From: Vesta saturnalis
Lineage: Eukaryota; Arthropoda; Insecta; Coleoptera; Lampyridae
Reading direction: 5' to 3'
Assembly (NCBI GenBank): GCA_036346205.1
Contig: JARFJB010001962.1
Location: 681,501-745,500, forward strand
Length of the DNA: 64,000 nucleotides
The notes under the pieces: model-generated
Told to the model about the DNA's origin: nothing
What the model saw: only the letters and a program-made list of their open reading frames with translations
The model's database searches: none
Program-made: the position numbers and the translations under genes
Shown: piece after piece, positions 10,681 to 20,683 of the stretch
How the letters are laid out: every line of letters starts with the position of its first letter
Position numbering within the stretch: position 1 is the stretch's first letter

Positions 10681-11221
10681 GGAGGGTTGGAGTGGGGTCG
10701 CCGAAACAGTCTTCGCCTTTCGGCCTCGCGTCACAAAATTTTACCTATATGAATAATATAAAGTGCTTAGAGCCCTCCAATCATCATTAGCATAAAGTAA
10801 TTATTTTCTGATTTCAACAGTTCTGTAAACGCAATAACAACCTTTCACTATTGAGTACATCTAATGTATATGGAAAAAAATACCAGTCCTGCATAAGTGA
10901 AACCTTTATGAAAGTTAATTGGATTCGAATTATGTGATATACACGTTCTTTGCGCGTGACAAAAAATCCCGCCAATTGGATTACACTTATTTTTAAAAAA
11001 CAGACTTGATTGTGACGACATCTAGTGATGTATTTTTGAACTAGAGAATATTTTCTATAATAGAAGTTGATCTCTCTCTCTCGCCCCCCCCCCTAGCCTC
11101 TCCTCGTCTTTCGCTCGTTTCTTGCGTTATTAGGTTAGACCGAATACACTGACTATATTAGGTTAGATTAATAAATAAACACACGGTTTTAGGTTACGTC
11201 AATGCGCATATGCGGGATCAT
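10681..11221. other. Non-coding stretch
   Basis: No convincing gene. A 30-bp block at 10684-10715 recurs inverted at 30826-30858. A CT-rich and C-rich tract lies at 11070-11093. An inverted pair AGAAGTTGATC (11062-11072 and 12064-12074) brackets the next kilobase. Confidence 0.5.
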
Positions 11222-11720
11222 ATTACAATTCTTAAAAATTTAAAATAGAATCAGTTCACAAGAATTTTTCACGGTTAGCGGTTTTAAGGAACCCTGTAAA
11301 TGGCCTGATTGGGAGCGCGCGATATAGTTTAGCAGACATGACGAAAGTAGTACGCACGATACGAGGGGGAAGTAAAGAAAAGGTATTAAGCATAGACAAG
11401 AGAATGAAGAGGCTAGGTGCGTTGCTAAGGAAAATAAACGAAATAATGAAACTAGATTTAGGGTTTTATGAAATGCACAGTATGATGAAGAGACTTTAGC
11501 TCAGCAATACATCAAGGAGCGTAATGAAGCAACGGGTAATTAGTGTGGATAAGGAATTATAAGTATGAAAGGTGAAAATGAAGTGGTAATATATTGTTAA
11601 TTTTGATATGATATTTAGCAAATATTATGTCTAGAATATAAATATTCAGCAAAAAGTGCGATGTAAACACGTTTTTAATATGTTTTAAATATGTATATAT
11701 AATAATGAATAAAGCAATTT
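11222..11720 (+). mobile_element. Diverged Maverick-end fragment
   Basis: The stretch aligns with the inner side of the left Maverick TIR (about 16620-17000): a TTACAATTCTTAR-TAAAA block, the leader block GGTTAGCGGTTTTRAGGA, the conserved TTGGGWGCGCRCGAT and TTAGCAGAMATG, then a homologous small ORF and an AATAAA signal (11707-11712). No other Maverick gene follows, so it is a relic of one end. Confidence 0.65.
11338..11499 (+). CDS. Conserved Maverick-end microprotein, copy A
   Basis: A 53-codon ORF starts at ATG 11338 and ends with TAG at 11497-11499. The product is basic and predicted largely helical, with a KRL-x2-LLRKI heart and a DLGFYEMHS segment. It aligns over its whole length with the 55-codon ORF at 16827-16994: both keep an R-rich start, a basic KRL...L.RKI helix, DLG.YE..S and a final M..L. 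DNA around the two ORFs has diverged far more than these positions. The leader just before the ATG is also conserved. I do not recognise a database family; size and charge suggest nucleic-acid binding or a regulator, but this is inference. Confidence 0.6.
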   Translation: MTKVVRTIRGGSKEKVLSIDKRMKRLGALLRKINEIMKLDLGFYEMHSMMKRL

Positions 11721-11747
11721 AAAAATGCACACACGTACAATATTAGA

Positions 11748-11786
11748 TGAGATGAGGGTTGCGTCGCGCAACGCACCCTCATCTCG
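11748..11786. other. GC-rich hairpin
   Basis: GAGATGAGGG on the left pairs with CCCTCATCTC on the right, with an inner, slightly offset TGCGT/GCAACGCA stem, in otherwise AT-rich DNA. It lies 36 bp beyond the AATAAA of the microprotein fragment. Confidence 0.6.
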
Positions 11787-12749
11787 TGCCGCTCCAGTGC
11801 GACGTCCCCCTCGACGAACCATCTCTGTTACCGCTCAAGCCTGCGATATATCCTAAAAACCATGCATTTATTAATCTAGTCTTGCTTAATTTTGTAAATA
11901 AGTTTTTCACTACATGTTTAGTTATAAATGATGAGATAATCAAATTACTGTATAATGCTTGTTTTTCAACCTCTTATAAATAAAAGCGTGTTTAGTAGTT
12001 TAGTTGTTTTAATTAAGAGTTCCGTAACAAGAGAGACAGAGAGAGAGAGGCGTGCATGATCAACTTCTATTGCAGAAACATTTTCGGTGATAAAAAATCT
12101 GCAATCACAGGTATATTTTGCTCCGTTTTATCGTGCTTATCTTTTAACATCAAAATAATCCTATTTGTTGTTGTCTTTTAAATATTTACTAAAAACCAAC
12201 AGGCGTATCGTGCATTAACAATAATAGTTTGATGTATATCTAATTTATGTCTAATTACCTGCTTACTTAATTGCTGCTCATTTATTTATTTAAAAGTAAT
12301 TTGTGTGTGTGTGAGTAATAGAACATAGTAATAAATCAAGTATAATTTTTTCGAATGTATAGGTGCTGACCGCTTAGATCGAGAATCTGCCTGTATAAAA
12401 AAAGCGCTATTGTATCAGGGTAGAAATGATTATTATTTCACCTAATATTTAATTTAGACCTTAATGTATTTTTGCAGCAGCAAATTTTTAAAATATTTGT
12501 AAACACATTAATTAACACGATGTCGACGGTTGATTGCTACTTTACAATTCATACAAATGAAGTTGTATAACTGTTTTCTAATAATAAACACAGATTAAGA
12601 AGCCCGCGAACAGATTCCCGTCTTACAAGACTAGGGCCCCTTATTAGAATGCAACCCCTAATGCATAAATAAATAGTCACATTCTGTAGATGGGATTAAA
12701 AGAAATGTAATAATAATTTTAATAACAGGCTAAATCTTTTTATTCTCAG
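11787..12749. other. Non-coding stretch with short repeats
   Basis: A GA-rich tract (12031-12050) mirrors the CT tract near 11075, and TGATCAACTTCTAT mirrors 11059-11072. One minisatellite-like unit sits at 12597-12660. No gene recognised. Confidence 0.5.
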
Positions 12750-12825
12750 GTGAAAAAAAAATACGATTCCCACGTGAGCATATAAAAAAAATGGCGACCA
12801 AGGGTGCCGTCACAAGAAACAAAAT
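12750..12825. repeat. Right arm of fold-back C
   Basis: Reverse complement of 9934-10010. Confidence 0.7.
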
Positions 12826-12904
12826 GGCGGTGGATGGTGCCTCTATTCTACTACTCAAATACATTGTGGAATGGCAATAGATTATTATAATCATTAAGCT
12901 TTTG

Positions 12905-13228
12905 CTTTCTCATATACGTACGTATAAAGAGAAAGCTATGTAATCGGTTTTAATTTTCAAACACGTTTTTTTTACATATCTCGAGGTTTTGTGGCCTAAA
13001 CAATACAAAAAACACATTTATTGATTTTATCGATAACTTTAATGGTTGAAAAGATATCGCGCACACTCACACACAATCAAACACGAAATTTTTTTTCTAT
13101 AAAAGTGCTTTTTTATTGTTTTGGCACTAAACGCCGAGAAATGTAAAAAAAAAGTGTTTTAAAATTTAAACCGATTACATAGCTAATTCTATTTGTACGT
13201 ATGTATATGAGAAAGCAATGTTAATATA
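12905..13228. mobile_element. MITE with GCTTTCTCATATA ends
   Basis: About 80-bp inverted ends share GCTTTCTCATATACGTACGT and the block AGCTATGTAATCGGTTTTAA. The 324-bp element is non-coding. A related, larger copy with microsatellites is at 27122-28095. Confidence 0.75.
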
Positions 13229-13388
13229 TTATTTTGCGCAAATAAACTTCTAAAGCAAATTATTGTTGCAATTTTGTGAGTTCGTTCCTGTCCAGTACAC
13301 GCCTCCAGACGTCCAACTGAAAAATGTTAGCCTTCGCGCACTTTATTATAACCAATATGTTACATTTTCTTTTTTCTATAATCTAAGA

Positions 13389-13566
13389 TGCAAACACAAC
13401 ACAAGTAACAGTTACAATATCTTAACCTCTACACGTAACAGTTAAATCACGTGACTTTCATGTACTCTGGCGACGTTATCGGAACTGTTCGATACAATTA
13501 GTGGACGTTTTTGGTGGGAGAAAAGACAAGCTGCGCAGTAGTCAATGTTACACCTCCTCTTTTCTA
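13389..13566. repeat. Right arm of fold-back B
   Basis: Reverse complement of 9283-9481. Confidence 0.75.
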
Positions 13567-14700
13567 TAATCTAAGACTCATAATACTAATCCACCCACCT
13601 CAAATCAAGATATTAATGCTGAAATGGTCAATTCAATAAACAAGTATATCCTTCACTGGGAAAGTTAAATTTAATGCCAACAAACCTCACTGATGCCTTG
13701 TGTCCGCCAAAAAAGATCGATTATTTCCTGGTGTAAGTAAGACTAGGTCAGATCTTAAGTTTTCAGGCACTATTAGTAGGTATGTTGTAACAACCCATTT
13801 TGAGTTGTATTAAAATATACCGTAATTTACGTTCTTCGTTCATTTAGTTGTAAATATAAGAAAAAATTTTAATTATTAGTGATTTATAGGCATGTGTTAG
13901 GCAACTTAATTTGCATTTTGGTGTAACTTAAGTTGCATATTTTCTTAAGGGTTTATACTTCTTTAAATTATTTTTTTTTTGCACGTATTTTCGCGCAGGC
14001 GTCATCATTTGACTTCTTAAGCGTCCATTCTTGTGGTACGCTGTTAGATGCAGGAAGCCATAGTTTTGGGTTTCCACCTAAATTTTGTGAAACGTGCCAT
14101 TGATTTAATGGTAAGATATATTTTAACGCATTATATTAAAATCTAAAACATTTGCTTTTTGCAGGCACTTTGATTTGCACTTTTATTACTTTTACTTTTC
14201 TACTTTAATTACATTTTAAGTACGCATTTAATTTTACTTTTACGTACGTTTTCATTTTATGATTGCAATTTTGCATTCAATGCTGATCAAAATTTTGATC
14301 ACAATTTTTTATCTGAATTTCAAAAGAATGCAATAAACATTGGATTCAAAATTTCATGAAGAGAAATTTATAAGAAATAAAATTCCATTTTGGTGAGGTT
14401 TACAACGTAAAGCATTGTTATTTCGAGATGTTGCGCAATATTGGTGCAAGGATGACATCACTCTTGGTTTACATTTCCGTAATCGTTTAGACACCAGAGG
14501 TTATTAAAAGTTTGTGTACAAAAAATTTTTAGTAATTTAAGGCTACTTTTAAGATATATTTTATATAACCCTAAATTTAACTGTTAATAAACATAGTCTG
14601 TATATTTTTTATTTTTTACATCTTGATAACATTTTTATTGTAAACCTCGGTTCAGTTATTCCGAGCATTATTAAAAAATAACTTGGCGTCCGAGATCATT
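13567..14700 (+). other. Possible solo LTR with primer-binding-like end
   Basis: No ORF stands out. A stretch beginning near TGTTGTAACAACCC (13787) runs about 900 bp to AATAACT followed directly by TGGCGTCCGAGAT (14684-14696), which resembles the tRNA primer-binding site that follows a 5' LTR in BEL or Gypsy elements. No gag or pol follows, so this would be a relic. The call is weak. Confidence 0.3.
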
Positions 14701-15644
14701 TTTATTAGTGTTACATTACAGTTTTTTTTCCTATTGATTTTAAGTGGAAATAACAGCATAAATTGTGGTAATTAAGCAAATCAAAAGAATGAACCACCCT
14801 ACGTTAATCAACCGACTGAGTCAAAGGCATTATTTGTGGTGAACGGGTTGTATCTCGAGTTAGTTTAACGATTTGTTTGGAGAACATTTTTACACCCATA
14901 CATATTATTTATTTATTATTATTTATTGCACTATTATCACACCTAATTAGAATGTTCCGATCTAGGCAGTACTTTATTTTCCGATTGCTCTTATTGCTGT
15001 AGTTAGAGGTAACTGGTAGGCCTTGTAAAACTTGGCTGAATGCAGTAGAATGTATGACAAAAGAAAGAAAAATAAGGAGTTTTAAAAATAAAAGGACATG
15101 TAAGAGACAATTGAATCTTGCGGAAGCTAGAGAGGTATGCAGGGATGGGAAAGCATGGAGAAAGATTTCAAAATAAATGAGGCAGGGATTTTCTTGCCCA
15201 CCCCGCAAGGGAATGGCGTGAATGTTTATGTATGTATTCAAAGAAGAGCGATTAGATTTATGTATCGCCCCTTTTTAATTTCTGACAGTCCCTTGAGCAT
15301 CGAAGAACTGTTTCAATTCTTCCTTTGTACTATAGGTATTACAACGGCTGTTATGTACTGCTAAATTACATTCTCTGATACCAGATAATCAATATGCAGT
15401 ACAAATTTCAACATGCACCAAGCGGGTGCAATCAACATTTTTCTACATGGCTTCTTTGGAATAAACTTTTTTTCCTCTCACTTATGATATGAAAAAATTT
15501 AATGTACCAGTTAATAGACATCTCTGAGCAGTTCGAAATCCCCCTACGTATCCTCCTAAGTATTGCTACAATAATAATATATTTGGTAGTGGAATGGTTA
15601 GAGTGGTTCAAACCTGGCCGAGATAGCCGTTTTTCTAAAACGGA
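14701..15644. other. Non-coding stretch
   Basis: Short open frames on both strands (about 60-110 codons) have no recognisable domain, and none is supported. Confidence 0.5.
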
Positions 15645-15830
15645 GAAAAACCAAAGCACTCCTTCTTCTCTGATAGGAAGTAAAACTGTAGGTTCCGTGG
15701 CAATACGATGTTTGATACGTTAAAGATTCCTCACTAAAGGTGGAATTCCTTTAGTAGGTCAAAATTATAGTGACGGGAAATGCTAATAACCTTTAGCAGT
15801 TGATGCGCATAGAGATGCCTGATAATTCCA
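15645..15830 (+). repeat. Dispersed repeat, copy 1
   Basis: Resembles 39228-39395 in the same orientation (shared ATAGGAAGTAAAACT, GTGGCAATACGAT and ATTCCTTTAGTAGG). Both lie in unrelated surroundings, so this is a dispersed element of unknown class. Confidence 0.7.
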
Positions 15831-15854
15831 TTTGTGTCTAGATGTCGGCCCACA

Positions 15855-15858
<4 letters not shown>

Positions 15859-15905
<47 letters not shown>
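15859..15905. repeat. (AT)n microsatellite
   Basis: Pure AT/TA dinucleotide run of about 45 bp. Confidence 0.95.
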
Positions 15906-15910
<5 letters not shown>

Positions 15911-16358
15911 TCACGTCATCATATGACACTGTATGTACACAAACATTATTCAAACTTTAAGAACTTTGAGAGCACATTATTTCAATAAAGTATTATCAGT
16001 TTCACAATGTAAAGCTCACAAAAGGAGACTGAAAGTTGTAAATAAATTGAAAAATAGTTAAACAAATTCAAAAAGACAAACTTTCAAACGCCAAACATCA
16101 TGTACGCGAAAAAACTAATAGAAAATGATTAAACTAAGTAGAATATATAAATATCTTACAACCAAGTATGCATTGTGCAGTAACAGTAATCTGTTATTAG
16201 TTAGTTATGACTGCCGTCTATTATTTTGGGAGGAAGTAAACATATCAAGATTGCCTATTTGAGTATCTACTCTCCCCACCCTCTCTGTGGACATCGGCAT
16301 CTGCTGTTGATGTTCATTGACACGCCACGGCAGACACTGGTGTCTGCTTCAGTTTTCA
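15906..16358. other. Flank left of Maverick copy 2
   Basis: No gene seen. The last bases before the TIR carry the 6-bp target TTTGTC. Confidence 0.5.
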
Positions 16359-16364
16359 TTTGTC

Positions 16365-16760
16365 AGTAGTGGTTAAGGGCCGGTTCTGAACCAATTCAAG
16401 GTCACTCGCCCTCTGGTGGCGAGAAATGTAAGCTTTTGGATATCTTCAAGGTCAAACTTTTGGCGGGAAATTTAAATTTTTGGAGCTCGCTAAAAACAAT
16501 AATGTCAATGTCACCATCCTCTTCCTATTACAAGGTCACTCTGCGGTTAAACGTTTTGGCGGGAAATTTGTATGACAAGGTCAAAAGCTAAAAATAGAAA
16601 TTGCAATGTCATCATCATATTACAATTCTTAGAAGTCTAAAAATAAAGTGGTCAAGGTCAAATATTATTGACCTGTGGGTGGTATCGTATGACATTTCCT
16701 AGAAGTATAAAAATAGAATAAGGTCATGGAAAGAAGAAGACATTTTTGTCTAGGTTAGCG
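16365..16760. repeat. Left TIR of Maverick copy 2
   Basis: Pairs with 26625-26890. The left TIR is longer because of a roughly 115-bp internal duplication that repeats the TTTGGCGGGAAATTT block. It holds TCAAGGTCA at 16396, 16446 and 16652 and near-matches at 16540 and 16575. Confidence 0.9.
16396..16660 (+). promoter_or_regulatory. Cluster of FTZ-F1/ERR-type and E2F-type sites in left TIR
   Basis: Three exact TCAAGGTCA sites (16396-16404, 16446-16454, 16652-16660) and two ACAAGGTCA variants (16540-16548, 16575-16583) match the monomeric nuclear-receptor consensus YCAAGGYCR fully or nearly. TTTGGCGGGAAA occurs at 16459-16470 and 16555-16566 and matches the E2F consensus. The first E2F-like box lies four bases from a TCAAGGTCA. 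Site identity is seen in the sequence; binding is inferred. Confidence 0.5.
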
Positions 16761-16826
16761 GTTTTGAAGGATGCGGATTTATAATAAAAGTCTTCCTTGG
16801 GTGCGCACGATTAAGTATTAGCAGAA

Positions 16827-16994
16827 ATGGCGAACATGATAGTATGTAAGATAAGAAGCGCAAGAAAAGGACAAATATTAACTATTGTTGAACGAAAGAA
16901 GAGGTTGGAGGTGTTGATACGAAAAATTAAAGATTTAAAGGTAGATTTAGGGGTGTATGAAATAAATAGCAGAATGAGGCAGCTTCGAGTTTGA
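16827..16994 (+). CDS. Conserved Maverick-end microprotein, copy B
   Basis: A 55-codon ORF runs from ATG 16827 to TGA 16994, on the strand opposite to the other element genes, just inside the left TIR. The product is strongly basic with a KKRLEVLIRKIKDLK amphipathic helix, then DLGVYEINS and a short basic tail. It aligns end to end with the ORF at 11338-11499, including the leader before the ATG. A TATA-like TTTATAATAAAAG lies about 55 bp upstream, and AATAAA signals follow at about 17069. The frame is intact although all large genes here are broken. No family recognised; no function assigned. Confidence 0.6.
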   Translation: MANMIVCKIRSARKGQILTIVERKKRLEVLIRKIKDLKVDLGVYEINSRMRQLRV

Positions 16995-17219
16995 AAATAA
17001 AAAAACATTTAAATATATTTGGTATTAATATGTTGTAGTGTTTAAATGAGTTATTGTATTTATATGTAATAAATAATAAAAATTGTGACGTTAGGAAAAT
17101 CTTTTAATTTTAAAATGCGCCATACATAAAGTAGCATAATAATGAAGTTTTAACTCTCAAATGTTATGCAACTAACAATACTCTCGTGAATATTGCTTAT
17201 AAAGACACTATTTATTATA

Positions 17220-17411
17220 ACTGAATGTATTGAGAAAGCGGCATATTATGCTAACTACAAGTGCCTCGATATTTTGATTGAAATATTATTAGAACAAAAT
17301 ATCAACTATAAGTTTCAACCGTGGGAAAACGATGAGCACTACAAAATTTATTACTGGATACTAGACAACATCAATAAAGGTGAAACAAATTCAAATTCCT
17401 GCTTGGGATGA
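17220..17411 (+). CDS. Hypothetical ORF between TIR and integrase
   Basis: An open frame on the plus strand (up to 72 codons if TTG at 17193 were used; no good ATG start is visible) encodes a stretch with AAYYANYKCLDILIEILLEQN, which has the helix-turn look of an ankyrin repeat, followed by a charged tail. AATAAA-type signals follow near 17525. It may be a gene fragment. Function unknown and reality uncertain. Confidence 0.25.
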   Translation, partial: TECIEKAAYYANYKCLDILIEILLEQNINYKFQPWENDEHYKIYYWILDNINKGETNSNSCLG

Positions 17412-17636
17412 AGGTGTGGGCCAGATTCGGGGATATGGCCCTCCAGTAATTTAAGTGATTATAGAAGTACTTTATGTTCACTTTATGAGATAATGAAATT
17501 TTAAAAACAAATGTAATATTTATATTTAAAAAATAAAATACTATTATTTTTTTGTGCGTTTTATTTCATTTAAGAGCTACATCCTTTTATACAAACTATA
17601 TAACTAATATAAGTAATTTATTTCACAAATTACAAG

Positions 17637-18562
17637 TTAAATGTTAATATCATCCTTATTGATCCATGATCTTTCATCTAATCCCCACCACTTTACGAAT
17701 AACTTATTATTCTTGGATCGAAGCACTTTTTCTACTAGATACACATCAGGATACTTTGTTTTTTGTAATTCATGTTCATAAAACCCTCCCAGTACAGGCT
17801 TTCCCTTCATGTCTTCCAGCATGTACGTAGTGGGGTTAGTAATGCGAACTTTCACAATCTTAAATAGTTCACTAGACCAATTGGGTGTGTATCCTTTGGC
17901 GAAAATACTTTTAAATTTACTGATTCGTACTATGTCACCCACAGAATATCGATTCCTATAGAATATTTTTATGTGAGTGTAAGCCTCTAGCTTTGTATGA
18001 TTACCGACATCTTTGGGCTTCATTCCGGTAGTTCTATGCTTACGATTGTTATAATCCATGGTTATGGTATCAATCCATTAGCATTTACCTTGTAGGCTGA
18101 ATGACTTATATAGAGCACCCTTAATGGTTCTGATAACACGTTCCGCAATTGCAGCCTTCTTTGTACTATAGGTGGAGTAATGATTGAATCCATAACGCCG
18201 CATTAGTTTAGTAAAATGCTCATTGTAGAATTTTTTCCTACATCTGTCTGCAAATTGGTAGGTTTCCGGCCTTTTTTGAAGATTGTTTGCATGGCTTTGG
18301 TAACTTCTTGACCTGTTTTCGTTTTTAATCCTATAGTCCATAAGTATTTCGAAAAACAGTCGATAACCACTAATATATACTTACAGCTCTTATTTTGTTT
18401 GGCAAATGTGTTAAACTCAGCCAAATCTGCTTGCCAAAGGTCATCAAAACCTGTAATTATTGTGCGCATTTCGTGCATGTTTATGCAATTCGTTGACGAG
18501 TTGTAATTTGAACATGGTACTAATTTATCCACAATTTCTTTCAAAGTTGATACAGTTTTTGC
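17637..18562 (-). pseudogene. Maverick integrase (retroviral-type DDE, chromodomain)
   Basis: Three overlapping minus-strand frames together make one integrase broken by frameshifts near 18230 and 18065. The first Asp lies in LWQADLAEF (near 18440), the second in LQTDVGKN (near 18240), and the Glu in AERVIRTIKG (near 18130). The C-terminal part contains a Tudor/SH3-like barrel and then a chromodomain-like end with VEKVLRSKNNKLFVKWWG (near 17680-17740). Maverick integrases have this C-int plus chromodomain layout and make 6-bp duplications. The N-terminal zinc-binding part is not clear. Frameshifts prevent function. Confidence 0.88.
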
Positions 18563-18883
18563 TCCAACACTAGATAAGCGTTAGAGTTCCCTTTATAAGC
18601 TTTCTGAACTGCTTGTAGACAAAAATCAAAATATCCTTTACTTATAGCATCACCATCTTCTTCCGGGTCCGCCACCTGTGTCAAACGGTTTCCATCCTAA
18701 TTGAATCTTGTTAATCTTGTAAATTTGCTTAGTGATGACATATTGAGGATCTATGCGACTGGCAACATTGCTGAGTTTCTTATTCTCGATATCAAATTGA
18801 TTATCATCAATCAGTTTAAACTGAGGGGTTAATTTCTTAAATTGATACTGGACATGTAAACGTCCAAGTTTGACAAGGGTCAT
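18541..18883 (-). pseudogene. Fibre-like protein with two collar-type repeats
   Basis: The frame starts at ATG 18883 and matches the ORF at 1-185. The first repeat reads NKKLSNVASRIDPQYVITKQ. A frameshift near 18690 moves to another frame, where a second repeat reads NRLTQVADPEEDGDAISKGY, followed by a helical tail ending at TGA 18541-18543. Repeated NVADP...DA(V/I)(T/S)K-aromatic units are hallmarks of phage tail-fibre shafts. Its location between the DUF8207-like protein and the integrase and its small size suggest a virion attachment protein. The functional call is inference from motif shape. Confidence 0.5.
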
Positions 18884-19912
18884 TCACGACACCTGTATTC
18901 CCTGCCAATTTTTCTGCCCACAATACCTCTAGATCACGAATTAGTTCATGTATATCATTCCAATATTTATATTCAATTGGCCTGTTTGTTAATTCGTTAA
19001 AAAACATAGCTCCACCTCCCTTGGTTGTGGGTGATGATGATGATAGCAAGGGTTTGATTATTTGTGTACACTTTTTGCTGCGGCTCCCTCGAATTTGCCC
19101 ACTTCCGTCATAATCTCGCTTTGTAACATTAGTAACTTCTAAAATACTTCTATAATCTTTTCTATCTTTTGAATTTACTAGATTTAAATTGGGTTCATTC
19201 ATAATAAGCAGATCATATAAACCTGGAGTCCCTTTATACGTGACACCTTTAATAATCATATCGTTTCCTTTAATTGCAACGGGAGTATTACCAAGTGTGC
19301 ATTTCTTAGTTTTGGTATCATAGCGGACTCCATAAGTATGATCAATAGCACCTTCAGGATCCCTCATAATACGTTCAACGTATATACGAGGTAATTCATG
19401 ATACTGCTCGAGAAATTCTTTTGAGATGGGTTCATTACGGGTAGTAGAATCATCTGTGACACTAAGAGGTCCTTCTTCTTCCTCAGTATTAATCTCTCCT
19501 ACAACAGATGTATCTAAGAAGGATGGTGTACGAAGATCTGGAGGAGGATTAGTTTGAAAAAACGAAGCTGAGCTAGTGGGCTAGTATCACCCTTTCTTGA
19601 ATCACCTGATGGAGTGAAGCCTGGAGTCCGTTGAACTTGAGCTAATGGGGGTAGCAGCGTACTTTCTCGGAAATATTAATAGGGGTGGTTTTTTGGGTTT
19701 AACGCCAATGGTCTCCTTTTTAGGTGTTTTTTTTTATCTGGATTGATTTTATTTACTATTTCAGTTAGACATTCTATGAGGGGTTTATATGTACCTGCTT
19801 TCAAATGTTCTTTCATTATCAATGCGAGCAGTTTTAATACTGTTATACTTCTGCTGTATTATTTTACTAGCCTGAATAATTTCTTTCTTTAATATCATTT
19901 CCTCGTTATCAA
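18837..19912 (-). pseudogene. DUF8207-like Maverick protein (copy 2)
   Basis: This is the homologue of 187-4718, here without an insertion. An N-terminal coiled-coil-like part (19690-19912), an acidic spacer, the TYGVRYDTKTKK block and the IEYKYWNDIHELIRDLEVLW block are all visible. The initiator codon seen in copy 1 has mutated, a one-base loss near 19567 shifts the frame, and a deletion of about 115 bp near 18884 removes the C-terminal tail so that the frame runs into the fibre-like gene. The protein is therefore dead. Comparison of the copies shows the family can be aligned over its whole length. Confidence 0.8.
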
Positions 19913-20043
19913 TTGTAGCAAAGCGGGTTTACTGAATAGATACCGGTTTACCTCGAACATACATGTTTACATAAATATATAGCTGTTAATACCTAAACAA
20001 ATCAGTACCTACTAAAGTACTGTATGCAGTTTAAGGTATTATG

Positions 20044-20630
20044 TATTCATCAAATCTTTTCCTATTGCGACCATTATTAACTTCAGCATCCTTGTTTATG
20101 ACCATGAAACCAAACGGATCTACCCAGCTCTTTGAACACATATCCCGAAATAATTTCATGCTTATTTAATTGATTTGGAATTTTACTGTAAGTTTGACCC
20201 AAATAGAAAGTCAATATCGTTATGCCTACCCATAGAAAAACATGCCCTTATGTTATTTTGCTTTTCACAAGCGATATCATCGAAGATAAAAATAGAGTTT
20301 GATTTTGCACAATTAGGCTCAATCACATCTTGATTATCACTGAAGGTAAAGTAACCTATATCCCTCATTGGAAGTAATATTTCCTGTAAAAGTTTGTACT
20401 TGTTTTGATTGAATGACTTAGAGTATACGTATACATGTTTAAGTTTCAAGCCATTTTTCTCGGTAATCAGACTGATCATTGCGTTTGTTTTACCACAATG
20501 GGAGGGGCTACATATGTATAATACCACGTATACTATTAGGAAGTAAATAACCATGTTTTGAAGTAATAGACTTTTCATCAAAGTCATGATTTTGAATTGA
20601 TGGTTTTTGTTTTTGAGCAACTACTTTCAT
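20044..20630 (-). pseudogene. Maverick packaging ATPase (copy 2)
   Basis: The gene starts at ATG 20630. The P-loop reads CSPSHCGKTNAM (near 20475-20515) and Walker B reads IFIFDDIACEKQN (near 20270-20310), which identifies the FtsK/HerA-like A32-type packaging ATPase. A small insertion just before the P-loop shifts the frame, a base is lost near 20213, and about 85 bp that copy 1 has (5098-5190) are deleted near 20168. The C-terminus is recognisable to the stop at 20044. Its position next to the capsid gene is the usual morphogenesis block of Mavericks. Confidence 0.88.
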
Positions 20631-20683
20631 CGTTAGTGGATGAAATAAAACTAAACGCATAATTACAACATTTTTATTTATAT

